A DNA stretch of 64,000 bases from NCBI RefSeq assembly GCF_006716765.1, contig NZ_VFPO01000001.1, positions 2,356,001 to 2,420,000 on the forward strand, read 5' to 3'. This document shows, one piece after another, positions 25,570 through 35,384 of the stretch. How positions within the stretch are numbered: the stretch's first letter is position 1; each line of letters opens with the position of its first letter. The position numbers were made by a program, and so were the translations under genes. Below the pieces are notes generated by a model. It had not been told where the DNA came from. It made no database searches and saw nothing but the letters and a program-made list of their open reading frames with translations. This DNA comes from Actinomadura hallensis. Lineage in GTDB: Bacteria > Actinomycetota > Actinomycetes > Streptosporangiales > Streptosporangiaceae.

Positions 25570-25748
25570 GGTGGCCTTTCGGTCGGGAGGGAAACGCGGG
25601 ATGGACGGATCCCTAAACGTCAACACCGGATCATGGCCTGTAATCTTCCTGGTCCCGAGAGTGTGTTCCACCACACAGCGGGCTTTCGGCGCCGCCGGTG
25701 AGCCCGCCAGGCGCGCCGGAGGTCGCCGGGAGGCCGGGAGCCGGAAGC

Positions 25749-27485
25749 CTAGAAGGGGAAGCGTTCCGCGGCGGCGACGACCGCGCCGGTCACGGTCGCG
25801 ACGGTGACGGCCGAGACGCCCGCGAGGACGGCCCACCGCCCGGCCTGGTAGCCGACGGGGACGCGGTCCGGCCCGCGGCCCCGCACCGGCCACGGGGCGC
25901 GCAGCGGGGCCGTCCCGGGAAGCTCCTGGGAGGCGTCGGCGGGCGGCCGGACGCCGTTCGCCGCGCCGGCCGGGTTCAGGCCGGTCACCCAGCCGAGCAG
26001 GTCCGCGACGGCCGCGGGCTCGGTGGTCAGGCCGGACGCGAAGTACCGCACCTGCCCCGCGAGCTGGTCGAGCGTGCGGACGGTGTTGCCGAGGCCGACG
26101 TTCCCGAGCCACTCGCGCAGCCCCGCCTCGTCCCCGGCGCCGGGCCCGGCCAGGCAGCGGCCGATCTCCGTGCGGGCCAGCAGGTCGGTCTTGGTGACGA
26201 CGACGGCGACGCGTTTCTGGTGTCCCTGGTCGGGACGGGAGCGCAGCTCGTTCAGGACCCGCTGCAGGGTGTCGGCCGGGTCCTCCTCCGAGGACGCCGC
26301 CGCCTCGTCGACGAACTCGAGCTCGTCCCCGGTCAGCGAGCGGCGCAGCTGGGGGAGCGCGAACGGGTCCACGACGAACAGCAGCGCCTCGCTGTGCTCC
26401 AGGTAGCGCAGCGACTCGACCTCCGTGGCGCCCGTGTAGTGCTCGCCGGCCGGGTCGAACAGGTAGAGGATGCGCCGCGCGCGTCCCGGCAGCTCCACGT
26501 CCACCATGGTCGCCAGCGGCAGCTCCGGCCCGGTCTTGGCGAGCCGCCCGCCGCGCTGGAACTCGCGGATCGCGCCCGCGTACGCCTGCGCGTGCCGCTG
26601 CTCGACGAACGCGAGCCGCCCGTGCACCGCGCGGGCCCGCGCGTGCAGGGCGCGGATGCCGAGGACCATGAACGTGGTCTTCCCGGCGGCCGGGCCGCCG
26701 ACGAACGGCAGCGGCTCCACGCGGACCCGCCCGATCCGCTCGGGCAGCCGCCCCCCGCAGTGCGGGCAGTACGCGGCCAGCCGGAAACGCCCGAGCGGGA
26801 CGGTCGTGGGCAGCCGCGCCCCGCACCGGCACACGTGGCGGAACGCGCCGCCCGACCCCGGGGCGAGGCGGGTGTGCCGCGCCCCGCACCCCGGGCACTC
26901 GTACTCGGGCAGCCCGATGCGCTCGTAGCAGAAGGGGTGCGGGCAGGTCTGCAGGATCCGCCCGTACATCATGAAGACGCGTTCCACCGCCGCCAGGACG
27001 AGCACGCACACCAGCCACACGGCGAGCCCGGCCGCCGCCACCAGCCCGTACAGGACGGTGAGCGCCGCGACGAACACCGCCGCGGGGACGGCCGCGGCCA
27101 CGATGCCCGCGCACAGCGCCAGCCAGACGGGGAGGACGAAGAAGCCCCAGAACCCGCCGAGCAGCAGCCGGGTCAGCCGGACGATCACGGCCCGCGCCGT
27201 CCGGTACACCTGCGGGACGACCGTGCGGCTGATCGTCCACCAGTCCCGCCAGACCTGCCCCAGCAGGTAGTGCCGGTAGGCGGTCTTCGGTTCGGCGACC
27301 GGGGACGGCCCGTCGAGCGTGGACGGCGCGAGCGTCCGGCACGCGTGCAGGTAGTAGACGCCGAGCGCGGCCGCCCCGGCGACGACGAGCGTCGCGGCGA
27401 ACAGCACCGGGAACACGTACACGAAGCCGAGCCACATCGCCGCGCCCCAGACGACGATCAGGAGCAGCACGAGGGCGGGGTGCAC
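25749..27485 (-). CDS. Membrane-anchored zinc-ribbon GTPase (DO-GTPase-like)
   Basis: A 578-residue protein. Two N-terminal membrane helices (about 4-45) and three more (about 108-168) precede a cytoplasmic zinc-ribbon array (CPHPFC, CPGC, CRC, CPHC pairs, about 181-243). A P-loop NTPase follows: Walker A GGPAAGKTT (263-271), switch-like FDPAGEHY and TKTD as the guanine-specificity motif. A last helix lies near the C-terminus. This is a TRAFAC-type GTPase of the double-GTPase group paired with GAP1 proteins. GTG at 27485 starts 3 nt after the GAP1 stop, so translation is coupled. It is the last gene of the operon and the likely membrane effector or docking point. Confidence 0.75.
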   Translation of the reverse strand: MHPALVLLLIVVWGAAMWLGFVYVFPVLFAATLVVAGAAALGVYYLHACRTLAPSTLDGPSPVAEPKTAYRHYLLGQVWRDWWTISRTVVPQVYRTARAVIVRLTRLLLGGFWGFFVLPVWLALCAGIVAAAVPAAVFVAALTVLYGLVAAAGLAVWLVCVLVLAAVERVFMMYGRILQTCPHPFCYERIGLPEYECPGCGARHTRLAPGSGGAFRHVCRCGARLPTTVPLGRFRLAAYCPHCGGRLPERIGRVRVEPLPFVGGPAAGKTTFMVLGIRALHARARAVHGRLAFVEQRHAQAYAGAIREFQRGGRLAKTGPELPLATMVDVELPGRARRILYLFDPAGEHYTGATEVESLRYLEHSEALLFVVDPFALPQLRRSLTGDELEFVDEAAASSEEDPADTLQRVLNELRSRPDQGHQKRVAVVVTKTDLLARTEIGRCLAGPGAGDEAGLREWLGNVGLGNTVRTLDQLAGQVRYFASGLTTEPAAVADLLGWVTGLNPAGAANGVRPPADASQELPGTAPLRAPWPVRGRGPDRVPVGYQAGRWAVLAGVSAVTVATVTGAVVAAAERFPF

Positions 27486-27488
27486 CGC

Positions 27489-29861
27489 TCACCTCCCCCC
27501 GCGCGAGGGCTCGTCGCCGGCGAGGAGGGCGCGCAGCGCCGCCCGCAGCCTGGGGCTGCGCGCCAGGCGGGTGTCGAGCTGCCGTCCCGCCAGCCACCGG
27601 CCGGCCGCCGCCCGCGCCCACGCCTCCAGCGCGGGCTCGGAGGCGCCGCGGGTCCTGAGCCGCAGCACGACCTCGACCAGGTCGTTGCGCTGCTCCATCT
27701 CGCCGCCGCGCAGCGGGGCGCGGCCCGAGCGGGCCCGGGCGGGCAGCTCGGCGGTCCACCGCTCCCCGAGCCGGGCGCGGGCGGGCGGCGGCAGGGCCGC
27801 CAGCAGCTCCGCCCGGAACGCCGGCGGCCGCCGGGCCAGCCGCCGCGCGGCCCCGACGAACGCCTCGCCCGCCAGCTGCGGGGTGGCGCCGTCCGCGTCG
27901 GCGATCTCCGCCAGCGCCCGCGCCGCCCGCGCCGGCCCGGCGGTGATCGCCTTGCCGTACGCCTGGACGAGCGCGGCGTCGCGCCCGGCCCGCCCGCCGG
28001 GCAGGACGTCCCGGACCCGCCCGGCGAGCCGCAGCGCCGCCGGGTCGGCCAGGCCGTCGCCGCCGGGGAACGCCAGCCGGGTGAACGTCCGGGACGGCAG
28101 CGCGGCCAGCGGGGCGTGCCGCGCCATCGCGCCGCCGTGGGCGTCCAGCAGCGCGGCGCACTCGTCGGCGGACGGCGGTTCGGCCCACACCTCGGCCAGC
28201 GCCCGCGAGACCGCCTCCCTGATCGACTCAGTGGTCGACTCCGTGACCGCCGGTGCGGCCGTCTCCGCGGCCGCCTCGTCGACCGGCGCCGCGCGGGCGT
28301 CGTCTTCCAGCCGCAGCAGCTCGCCGGTGACCGGGACCCTCCGGTCCGGGCGCCTGCGCCCGACGGACGCGAGCACGGCGCAGCCGACCGCGGGCACGGC
28401 GCGCAGCCGCTCCGGGTGCGCGTGGAGCAGGTCGCAGGTGCCCGGCGTGAGCGCCGCGGCCCGCTCCCGTTCCCCGGCTTCGGCGAGTCCGGCGACCACC
28501 CCGTCGAGCAGTGCGCCGCGCAGGTCCTCCGGGCAGCCGCCGAGCGCCGCGCCGAGGTCCGCCGCCGCGCCGCGCCGCGCGCACCGCGCCGCCGCCGCGG
28601 CGACCGCGGCGGGGTCGAGCCGCACCCCCGCCCGCTCGGCGATCCCGGCCGCCGCCGTGATCTCGGCCGGGCCGGACGCCTCGGCCAGCAGGTCCGACAC
28701 CCGGTCGGCGACGCGGACCGCGCACTGCCGGGCGACGTCGGCGGCCCCCGCCGCCCGCGCCCGCCCGTGCAGGGCGAGCGCCAGGTCCAGGCCCATCGAC
28801 GGGACGCCGGGGACGAGGTCGCGCCACACCCACTCGGGCAGCCGCGATCCGCGCCGCGACAGCAGCTCCGCCGCCGCGCCCTCCTCGGCCGCGGTGACGG
28901 TCGCGTCGCCCCGGCACAGCGCCAGCAGCGCGGCGGCCCCCTCCCGCGCGGGGTCGCCCGGCGGCGCCAGCTCGCCGAGGGCGTCGAGGCCGGCGAAGTC
29001 GGCGCCGCGCCAGCACCCGGCGACGGTCCGCGCGAACCGGCTCGTCCCGCCGGGCGGGGCGCCCCCGCGCAGGTCGAACGCGGAGGCGTGCGACGCGCGG
29101 TGCTGCGCGGCCGCCCAGACCGCGGGAGTGGTGCCGACGAGGCGCTGCGCGGCGCCGTCCGGGTCGGCGGTGTAGGTGACGAACGACAGCCGGGCCGTCG
29201 CCGCGACCGGCAGCGAGTACGACACGACCGCGATCCAGCGGGCGATCAGCTCGACGTCGTCGGCGACGAGCACGACGCGCCCGTGACCGCGCGCGAGGAC
29301 GTCGTCGACGGCGTCCACCAGATGGGCGAGCAGATCGTACGGGTCGCCCCGCCCGGCGCCGTCCCGTTCCGCGCCGTCCCGTTCCGCGCCGTCACGCCCG
29401 GATCCGGCGAGCCACGCGGCGAGCGACTCGGGGTCGAGCGCCGAGCCCGGGGTCAGCTCGTCCAGGGCCTCCAGGACCTCGGTTCCCGGCTCGGGGAGGT
29501 GCGTCCAGTGCGGCGCGTGCCACAGCTCGGCGGGACGCAGCCCCTCCAGCTCCTCCGGCTCGGCGACGACGGCGTGCGCGAAGAAGTTGCCGTAGCGGCC
29601 CGAGTAGTCGCGGCCGAGGTAGCGGCACCGCAGCAGCAGCGGGCGCCCGTCCACCCGGTCGTACAGCAGCGACACGGGGAAGCGCCCCAGCTCGGAGTCG
29701 TCGGGCGCCAGCGGCGCGTCCGGCGGCGGCCGGTACGACAGGTAGGGCGTGACGCCCGCCCGGACCCCCTCGGGCAGGCCCGGGGTCTCGGCCACGAACT
29801 GGAACCCGGCGCGTCCGGTGGGCCCGTGCCGGGCGGAGGTGTAGTGCAGCTGCCACGCCAC
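27489..29861 (-). CDS. GTPase-associated protein 1 (GAP1)-like protein
   Basis: A 790-residue soluble protein. The N-terminal domain (AWQLHYTSARHG, then TPYLSYRPPPDAP and YSGRYGNFFAHAVV) matches the GAP1-N2 type: Q-L-x-Y-T-S opening and G-R-x-G-N-F-x-A-H motif. A middle region (about 150-290, VVLVADDVELIARWIAVVSY and RLSFVTYTADP) and a long helical C-terminal part (about 350-790) fit GAP1-M/GAP1-C. GAP1 proteins were named for constant linkage to GTPases in predicted conflict systems; no biochemical activity is known to me. GTG at 29861 has GGAGGGGG 6 nt upstream and lies 2 nt after the preceding GTPase stop. Confidence 0.75.
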   Translation of the reverse strand: MAWQLHYTSARHGPTGRAGFQFVAETPGLPEGVRAGVTPYLSYRPPPDAPLAPDDSELGRFPVSLLYDRVDGRPLLLRCRYLGRDYSGRYGNFFAHAVVAEPEELEGLRPAELWHAPHWTHLPEPGTEVLEALDELTPGSALDPESLAAWLAGSGRDGAERDGAERDGAGRGDPYDLLAHLVDAVDDVLARGHGRVVLVADDVELIARWIAVVSYSLPVAATARLSFVTYTADPDGAAQRLVGTTPAVWAAAQHRASHASAFDLRGGAPPGGTSRFARTVAGCWRGADFAGLDALGELAPPGDPAREGAAALLALCRGDATVTAAEEGAAAELLSRRGSRLPEWVWRDLVPGVPSMGLDLALALHGRARAAGAADVARQCAVRVADRVSDLLAEASGPAEITAAAGIAERAGVRLDPAAVAAAAARCARRGAAADLGAALGGCPEDLRGALLDGVVAGLAEAGERERAAALTPGTCDLLHAHPERLRAVPAVGCAVLASVGRRRPDRRVPVTGELLRLEDDARAAPVDEAAAETAAPAVTESTTESIREAVSRALAEVWAEPPSADECAALLDAHGGAMARHAPLAALPSRTFTRLAFPGGDGLADPAALRLAGRVRDVLPGGRAGRDAALVQAYGKAITAGPARAARALAEIADADGATPQLAGEAFVGAARRLARRPPAFRAELLAALPPPARARLGERWTAELPARARSGRAPLRGGEMEQRNDLVEVVLRLRTRGASEPALEAWARAAAGRWLAGRQLDTRLARSPRLRAALRALLAGDEPSRGGR

Positions 29862-29863
29862 GG

Positions 29864-31141
29864 CTATCCCCCTCCGGGGCGGACGCCGTCCAGCATCCCG
29901 AACCGGTACAGCAGCCAGAGCAGCGGGTCCTCGGCGCGGTGCGGCCGGACGCCGCCCGCGCCGACGCGCTCCCCCTCCGGCGCGGCGCCGAGCGCCGACA
30001 GCCCGAACAGGGCGTGCTCGGCGTAGTTCTGGCCGAGGTAGGTGTCGAGCTGCCCCGCCTGCCACTCGTGCAGCAGCGCCCGGACCTGCTCGTGCACGGC
30101 GTCCCGGTCGTCGAGGTCCAGGACGCCCTGCCCGGACCGGGACCGGTGCAGCGCCGACTGCCGCAGCAGCGCCGGCCGCAGCACGTCGATCTTGGTGAGG
30201 GCGACCGCGACGGGCACCGGCAGCGGCTCGCCGGGCCGGGCGCCGTACCGCCGCCGCAGCGCCTCGGTGACGCGGGCGATCACGTTCAGCGGCTCGCCGT
30301 CGGGGTCCCGGGGGTGCGGGGGCGGCGCCCCGGCGACGCCGTCGCGCACGCCCGCCCGCGCGCCGGGCAGCTCCAGCGGATCGACCAGGAAGATGATCGC
30401 GTCGGCCGCCTCCAGGTAGCGCAGGTGCAGGTCGGTGACCTCGCGGCTGCGCAGGTCCTCGCCCGCGGTGTCGAACAGCACCAGCGCGAGCGAGTCGTTG
30501 CGGGGACGCGAGAAGCGCCCCCGGCGCGTCCGGGTGAGCAGGTACACCAGCGGCTCGCGGGGGCCGGTGGCGGCGCTCGCCGTCGTCGGCAGCAGCCGCC
30601 GCTCCTCCAGCAGCGGGCGGGCGAAGTCGCGCTTGTACCGCTCGATCGTGCGGTCGTCGCACGCCACCAGCGACGCGTCCAGCTCCGTCCCGACGCGGTT
30701 CATCAGCTCGTGCAGCAGCACGGCGATGTAGGTGCTCTTGCCCGCGTTCTTCGCGCCGACGAGCGCGACGATGCGGCCGGGGGAGTCGCAGTACGCGGAC
30801 GGGAGCGGGTTGTGGCACTCCGGGCAGGCCCGGTTGCCGGTCGGCAGCCCGCAGTCCGGGCAGTCGGCGCGTCCCGCCCGCCCGCCCGCGAGGCGGCCGG
30901 GCGGGGCGAACACCGGCGGCAGCGACGCGCCCGCCGTCGACCCCGTGTACGCGGCGAGCTTCTCGTCGAGCACGGGCGCGCAGCCCCGCCGCCGCCCCGA
31001 CTGCCCCCGGCACCGGAACAGGATGCGCTGCGGCGCGACCGACGCGAAGCAGTACGGGCACGTGACACCCTTCCCCGGCCGCGGCCACGGGAGGCGCTGC
31101 CGGGTCACCGCACCGGACACGCGGGCGAGCGGACTGGTCAT
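29864..31141 (-). CDS. Cytosolic zinc-ribbon GTPase
   Basis: A 425-residue protein without membrane helices. N-terminal zinc ribbons (CPYC at 28-31, then CPDC and CPEC at 94-109) precede a GTPase domain: Walker A GAKNAGKST (129-137), DTAGED switch, FLVDP and the TKID specificity motif. It is related to, but not a copy of, the membrane GTPase two genes downstream, so the operon encodes two different GTPases around one GAP1 protein. ATG at 31141 overlaps the upstream stop (ATGA), indicating translational coupling. Confidence 0.8.
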   Translation of the reverse strand: MTSPLARVSGAVTRQRLPWPRPGKGVTCPYCFASVAPQRILFRCRGQSGRRRGCAPVLDEKLAAYTGSTAGASLPPVFAPPGRLAGGRAGRADCPDCGLPTGNRACPECHNPLPSAYCDSPGRIVALVGAKNAGKSTYIAVLLHELMNRVGTELDASLVACDDRTIERYKRDFARPLLEERRLLPTTASAATGPREPLVYLLTRTRRGRFSRPRNDSLALVLFDTAGEDLRSREVTDLHLRYLEAADAIIFLVDPLELPGARAGVRDGVAGAPPPHPRDPDGEPLNVIARVTEALRRRYGARPGEPLPVPVAVALTKIDVLRPALLRQSALHRSRSGQGVLDLDDRDAVHEQVRALLHEWQAGQLDTYLGQNYAEHALFGLSALGAAPEGERVGAGGVRPHRAEDPLLWLLYRFGMLDGVRPGGG

Positions 31142-33771
31142 CCGCCCACCCGGAGCCGGCGGACGGGGGGATCGCTCAGCTCGACGGCGTCGTCGTCGGC
31201 GAAGCAGCGCAGCCAGTACGGCGCGGGGGCGTCCGGCGCGGCCAGGGACAGCTCGCCGGGCACCGGGACCTGCTCCCACGCGCCGAGGACCTCCCCGTCG
31301 GCGGGGCGGTGCGGCATGACCCGCCCGGGGCGCAGCACCAGCGACAGCCGCGCCAGCCGCAGCGGGCGCGCCGCGGTGAGCCGCACGGTCAGCGCCCGCC
31401 GCCACGGCGGACCCGACCGCAGCACGTCGTAGCGGACGGTCGTGCGGGCCGCGACCTCGGCGGTCACCGGCGGTCCCGTCACCCGGGAGCCGCCCACCGT
31501 CCCGGCCGCGGCGACCGACAGCGCGACGGGCTCGTCCTCGGGGACGGGCAGCCTGATCCCGCCCTGCGTGTCGTAGGCGGCGCGGGTCACGACCTCCTGG
31601 GCGTCCCCGCCGGGGAACCCGGCCGGGCCGGCGCCGATCCGGTACGCGAGCTCGACCTCCGCGACGTCCGGCGGCCAGTCGAACCCGATGTGCACGTGGT
31701 CGCCGCGCCGCTCGGCGACGAGCCGCCGCGGCGGCGGCAGGTTCACGTGCCGGTGGTAGGCGCCGATCGCGGCGGCGCCCTCCGCGACCGTCACCGCCAG
31801 CAGCCAGCCGCCGGCGCCCGGGCGCACCGCGAGCCCGCCGGGCACCGGCGCGCACGCCAGCCGCCGCGTCGCGCGCCGCACCTCCTCCAGCGGGACGAGG
31901 GCGCTGCGCGGCCACGGCGGCGGGCCCTCCGACAGCACCAGCTCCGCCGTTCCGCTCGCGGGCGGGGCGAACCGGACCAGGACCAGCCCCGGGTCGGACG
32001 GGTCGGTCTCGGCGGACAGCTCGTACACCGGCTCGGGCGGCGCGCTCGGCGTGGCCGACGCCCGCACCCCGTCCGTCACGACCTCCCGGCCGGCGGAGTC
32101 GAGGTACACGGCGCAGATCCGGTAGTGGTGCGTCCGGCCGTTGGGCACCCGCTCGCGGAACCCGTCGCGTCCCGCCGGGACGGCGCGCCCCTCGCGGATC
32201 ACGACCACCCGCGCCGCCTCCGCCGGGCAGCGCCACCGGCCCGTGACCTGCCCGTCCCCGGCGAGCAGCTCCACATCGGCCGGGTCGGGCCGCACCACCA
32301 GCGGCCCCGCCACGGCCGGCGGGGCGGCGGCGTCCCCGCGGACGGCGACCACCCCGTAGTACAGCGGCACGTTCACCGGCGGCGACTCGTCCAGCGGCCC
32401 GGGGAGCGGCTCCCCGTCCCGGGCGTCGCGCGGCGCCCGCCCCACCCGCCGCACGACCCGGTGGACGATCTCGCCCGCCGTGGACGGCGACGGCTCCCAC
32501 GACAGGCGCACGGCGGCGCCGCCGCCCGTCACATCGACGTCCGCGCGCACCCACGGGACGGGGCGCGGCGGCAGGCGGCGCTGGTGCGCGGCCGCGCCGG
32601 GCAGGTCGCGGACGAGGCGCAGCGCGTCGGCCAGCAGCCGGTGGGCGCGGTCCGGGTCGCGCTCGGCCACGGCGGTCTCCCGCAGCCGCAGCGCGGTGTC
32701 GAGACGGTGCCGGGCCTCGGCGGCGAGGACCGCCTCCTCCGGGGCGTCGGCGCCCCCGGCGAGGCCCGCGTGCGGCCCGGCGGGAAGGCCCGCGGCGTCC
32801 GCCAGCTCGGCCGCGGCGAACACCTCGCCCGCGTCCAGCAGCGCCCGCAGCCGCCCCGCGAGCCCGCCGCCCGGCCCGGTCTCCCGCACGACCGCGAACA
32901 CCAGCCGGCGGGCGTCGTCCCGGTCGACGCCGAGCTCGTCGGTCGCGTACCGCAGCAGCGCCTGCTCGGACGCCCGCTGCCGCAGCCGCTCGCGCAGCCG
33001 GTCGACCACGTCGTAGAGCAGCAGGACGGGCAGCTCCGCGCCGGACCGCAGCGCGGCGAGGACGGTGTCGGCGTGCGTGGTGCTGGTGTCGCGGCTGCGG
33101 CGCGCCCACCGCGCGCCCGCCGCGGCGACCGCGTCCGCGTCGAGCCGCAGGTTCCCGCCGGGGACGGCGAACCCGTCCAGCAGCCGGATCGGCCCCGTCA
33201 GCCGCGCCTCGAACAGGAAGTCGGCCAAGTGCCGCTTGCCGAGCACGTCCAGCGACTCCTGCACCTTGCGGAACGCCGGGTAGGGCGCCGCGGTCGGCAG
33301 CGGGTCGGGCTCGCGGATCTCGATGCGGTCCTCGGCGGCGAGACGCTCCAGCTCGGCGCGCGTCACACCGCCGGTCCGGGCGATGGCCTCGACCTCGGCG
33401 GGCGCCGCCATCTTCAGCGGCCCCGCCGCGTCGGCCAGCCGCGCGCGGGCCTGCGCGCGGCGCCGCTCGCCGCGCTCGCGGCCGCCGCGCAGCCGCGCCT
33501 GCAGCGGCCGCAGGTCACCGCGCTCGGCGGCGGCGAACAGCGGCGCCAGCTCCCGGTGCTCGGCCTCCAGCCGGTCGATCAGCTTGCGGTACTTCAGCTG
33601 CCCGCGGGCGCGCCGCCAGCACTGGCGCACCTCCTTGACCCGCGCCGCGACCGCGGGCGCCGTGAGGCCGTCGGCGAGCGCGTACCGGACACGCAGGTCC
33701 TCGGGGGGCTGGTCGCCCGCCGCCCGCGCGGGCTCCAGCACCTCCCGCCGGTAGTCGTCGTCGAACGCCAC
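31138..33771 (-). CDS. Large FN3-like repeat protein of the Hsp70-GTPase operon
   Basis: An 877-residue protein I cannot assign to a named family. The N-terminal 340 residues are helical and highly charged, with a DDDYRREVLEPAR start and a YALADGLTAPAVAARVKEV segment. The second half holds three or four immunoglobulin/fibronectin III-like units (for example WVRADVDVTGGGAAVRLSW and HVHIGFDWPPDVAEVELAY), ending RRLRVGG. There is no signal peptide, so the FN3 units are intracellular, which is unusual. Position between DnaK and the GTPase suggests an adaptor or client-recognition protein. GTG at 33771 follows GGAGG by 6 nt; 24 nt separate it from dnaK. Confidence 0.75.
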   Translation of the reverse strand: MAFDDDYRREVLEPARAAGDQPPEDLRVRYALADGLTAPAVAARVKEVRQCWRRARGQLKYRKLIDRLEAEHRELAPLFAAAERGDLRPLQARLRGGRERGERRRAQARARLADAAGPLKMAAPAEVEAIARTGGVTRAELERLAAEDRIEIREPDPLPTAAPYPAFRKVQESLDVLGKRHLADFLFEARLTGPIRLLDGFAVPGGNLRLDADAVAAAGARWARRSRDTSTTHADTVLAALRSGAELPVLLLYDVVDRLRERLRQRASEQALLRYATDELGVDRDDARRLVFAVVRETGPGGGLAGRLRALLDAGEVFAAAELADAAGLPAGPHAGLAGGADAPEEAVLAAEARHRLDTALRLRETAVAERDPDRAHRLLADALRLVRDLPGAAAHQRRLPPRPVPWVRADVDVTGGGAAVRLSWEPSPSTAGEIVHRVVRRVGRAPRDARDGEPLPGPLDESPPVNVPLYYGVVAVRGDAAAPPAVAGPLVVRPDPADVELLAGDGQVTGRWRCPAEAARVVVIREGRAVPAGRDGFRERVPNGRTHHYRICAVYLDSAGREVVTDGVRASATPSAPPEPVYELSAETDPSDPGLVLVRFAPPASGTAELVLSEGPPPWPRSALVPLEEVRRATRRLACAPVPGGLAVRPGAGGWLLAVTVAEGAAAIGAYHRHVNLPPPRRLVAERRGDHVHIGFDWPPDVAEVELAYRIGAGPAGFPGGDAQEVVTRAAYDTQGGIRLPVPEDEPVALSVAAAGTVGGSRVTGPPVTAEVAARTTVRYDVLRSGPPWRRALTVRLTAARPLRLARLSLVLRPGRVMPHRPADGEVLGAWEQVPVPGELSLAAPDAPAPYWLRCFADDDAVELSDPPVRRLRVGG

Positions 33772-33795
33772 GGGCGCCTCCAGGGTCGCGGGACG

Positions 33796-35379
33796 TCAGC
33801 TGACCTGGACCCTCGACAGGGCCTTCCGGGAACGCTCGACCTCCTCCTCGGACATCCCGCCGACGTCCACCTTCAGCTCCAGCCGCTCGCCGGTCTCCTT
33901 CTCCACGGCGGTGACGTTCAGCAGGCCCGACGAGTCCAGCGCGAACGTGACCCCGATCGGCCAGCCCGCCTTCTTGCCCGGCGGGACGCGGATCTCCCCG
34001 GTCGCGATCTCGGTGTTGTCGATCAGGTCGGTGGACTCCACGACCCCCGCCTGCTCCATGACCCGTATGTCGGCGGAGCGCTGGTCGTCGTAGACGGTGA
34101 AGAAGTCCTCGGTCCGCGCCGCGGGCAGCTCGTCGTTGGCGTGCACGAGGTGCGCGACGTGCTCGGCGCCGGTCTCCCGGTCGACCACCACGATCCCGAA
34201 CGCGTGCGACGCGACCGTCTTGATCTGCCGCCCGGCGATCTGCTGCCGCTGCTCGGCGGACAGGCCGGCCTTGTTCGCCATCTCCTCGGCGCGGTCGGCG
34301 GCGCCCTCCCGGACGAGCCGCCGGTAGGTCTCCTCGAACGCGTACAGCGCGGCGCCCTTCGCGACGGCGAGGTCGGGGTCCTGCAGCCGGGGGGTGAGGC
34401 CCAGCTCGGTCTCCAGCCGCGCCGCGACGACCGGCATCTTCGTGGACCCGCCGACCAGGACGAGGTCGTCGTAGTCCTCGACGCCCTTGTCGGCGGCGGT
34501 CGCCAGCGTCCGGCCGGTGATCTCGATCGTGCGGTCGAGCAGGTCCTTGGTCAGCTCCTCCAGCTTCTCCCGCGTCACCTCGACCGCCGCGACCCGCCCG
34601 TCGTGCATGACGCGGACGGTGTGGGCGGTGCGGGTCGTGAGGGCCTTCTTGGCGTCCTCGGCGTCGCGGCGGAGCTGCTGCTCGGTCTGCTTGTCGTCCA
34701 GCGGGTCGCCGGCGTCGGGGTGCTCGGCGCGGAACCGCTCGGCGAGGTACTCCACGAGCCGCGCGTCCCAGTCGGCGCCGCCCAGCTCGTGGTCGCCGTC
34801 GGTGCACACCACCTCGATGTGCCCGCCGCGCAGCGCGATGACGGTGGTGTCGAACGTCCCGCCGCCCAGGTCGTACACCAGGATCGTCCGGTCCTGCTCG
34901 GGGTTCAGGACGCCGTAGGTGATCGCGGCGGCGATCGGCTCGGACACGATGTCGATGACGTTCAGCCCGGCGATCCGCCCCGCCTTGCGGGTCGCGTCGC
35001 GCTCGGCCGCGCCGAAGTAGGCCGGGACGGTGACGACCACGTCGCGGGCCTCCTCGCCCGTCGTGGTGCGCGCGTCCGTCGCGAGCTTCAGCAGGATGAA
35101 CGCCGACAGCTCCTCGGGCGTGAAGTCGATCCCGTGGATGGGGCGCGTGACGTCGCGGCCCATGTCCCGTTTGATGAGGCTGACGACGTTGTCGGGCTCC
35201 AGCACCGCGGTGTCCTTCGCGGTGGCGCCGACGATGACGTTCTCGCCGCTCTCGAAGTAGACGACGGACGGGGTGGTGTCGGTGCCCTCCAGGTTGCGCA
35301 GGACCGTCGGCCGCCCGACATCGTCGATGGAGGCAATGCAGGAGTACGTGGTTCCGAGGTCGATCCCGTAGACAGCCAT
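33796..35379 (-). CDS. Hsp70 (DnaK-like) chaperone lacking the lid
   Basis: A 527-residue Hsp70. The nucleotide-binding domain is complete: YGIDLGTTYSCIA, VVTVPAYF, LVYDLGGGTFDTTV and LVLVGGSTKMP. A substrate-binding beta domain follows (GWPIGVTFALDSSGLLNV), but the protein ends about 30 residues later with EEEVERSRKAL, so the alpha-helical lid of roughly 100 residues is absent. Housekeeping DnaK is about 610-620 residues, so this is a specialised paralogue. It is encoded directly after the GrpE-like gene: GTG at 35388 would overlap its stop (GTGA), while ATG at 35379 gives the usual MAVYGID start. Confidence 0.92.
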   Translation of the reverse strand: MAVYGIDLGTTYSCIASIDDVGRPTVLRNLEGTDTTPSVVYFESGENVIVGATAKDTAVLEPDNVVSLIKRDMGRDVTRPIHGIDFTPEELSAFILLKLATDARTTTGEEARDVVVTVPAYFGAAERDATRKAGRIAGLNVIDIVSEPIAAAITYGVLNPEQDRTILVYDLGGGTFDTTVIALRGGHIEVVCTDGDHELGGADWDARLVEYLAERFRAEHPDAGDPLDDKQTEQQLRRDAEDAKKALTTRTAHTVRVMHDGRVAAVEVTREKLEELTKDLLDRTIEITGRTLATAADKGVEDYDDLVLVGGSTKMPVVAARLETELGLTPRLQDPDLAVAKGAALYAFEETYRRLVREGAADRAEEMANKAGLSAEQRQQIAGRQIKTVASHAFGIVVVDRETGAEHVAHLVHANDELPAARTEDFFTVYDDQRSADIRVMEQAGVVESTDLIDNTEIATGEIRVPPGKKAGWPIGVTFALDSSGLLNVTAVEKETGERLELKVDVGGMSEEEVERSRKALSRVQVS

Positions 35380-35384
35380 GTCCC

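Noticed and set aside
29340..29400. Short tandem repeats (GTTCCGCGCCGTCCC type) in the GAP1 gene
   Set aside because: They encode a R-D-G-A-E repeat in a linker and stay in frame; no sign of a mobile element or CRISPR.
25698..30026. A 1442-residue plus-strand open frame opposite the GTPase and GAP1 genes
   Set aside because: Low-complexity Arg/Gly/Pro sequence, while the opposite strand encodes GTPase motifs and coupled starts with ribosome binding sites.
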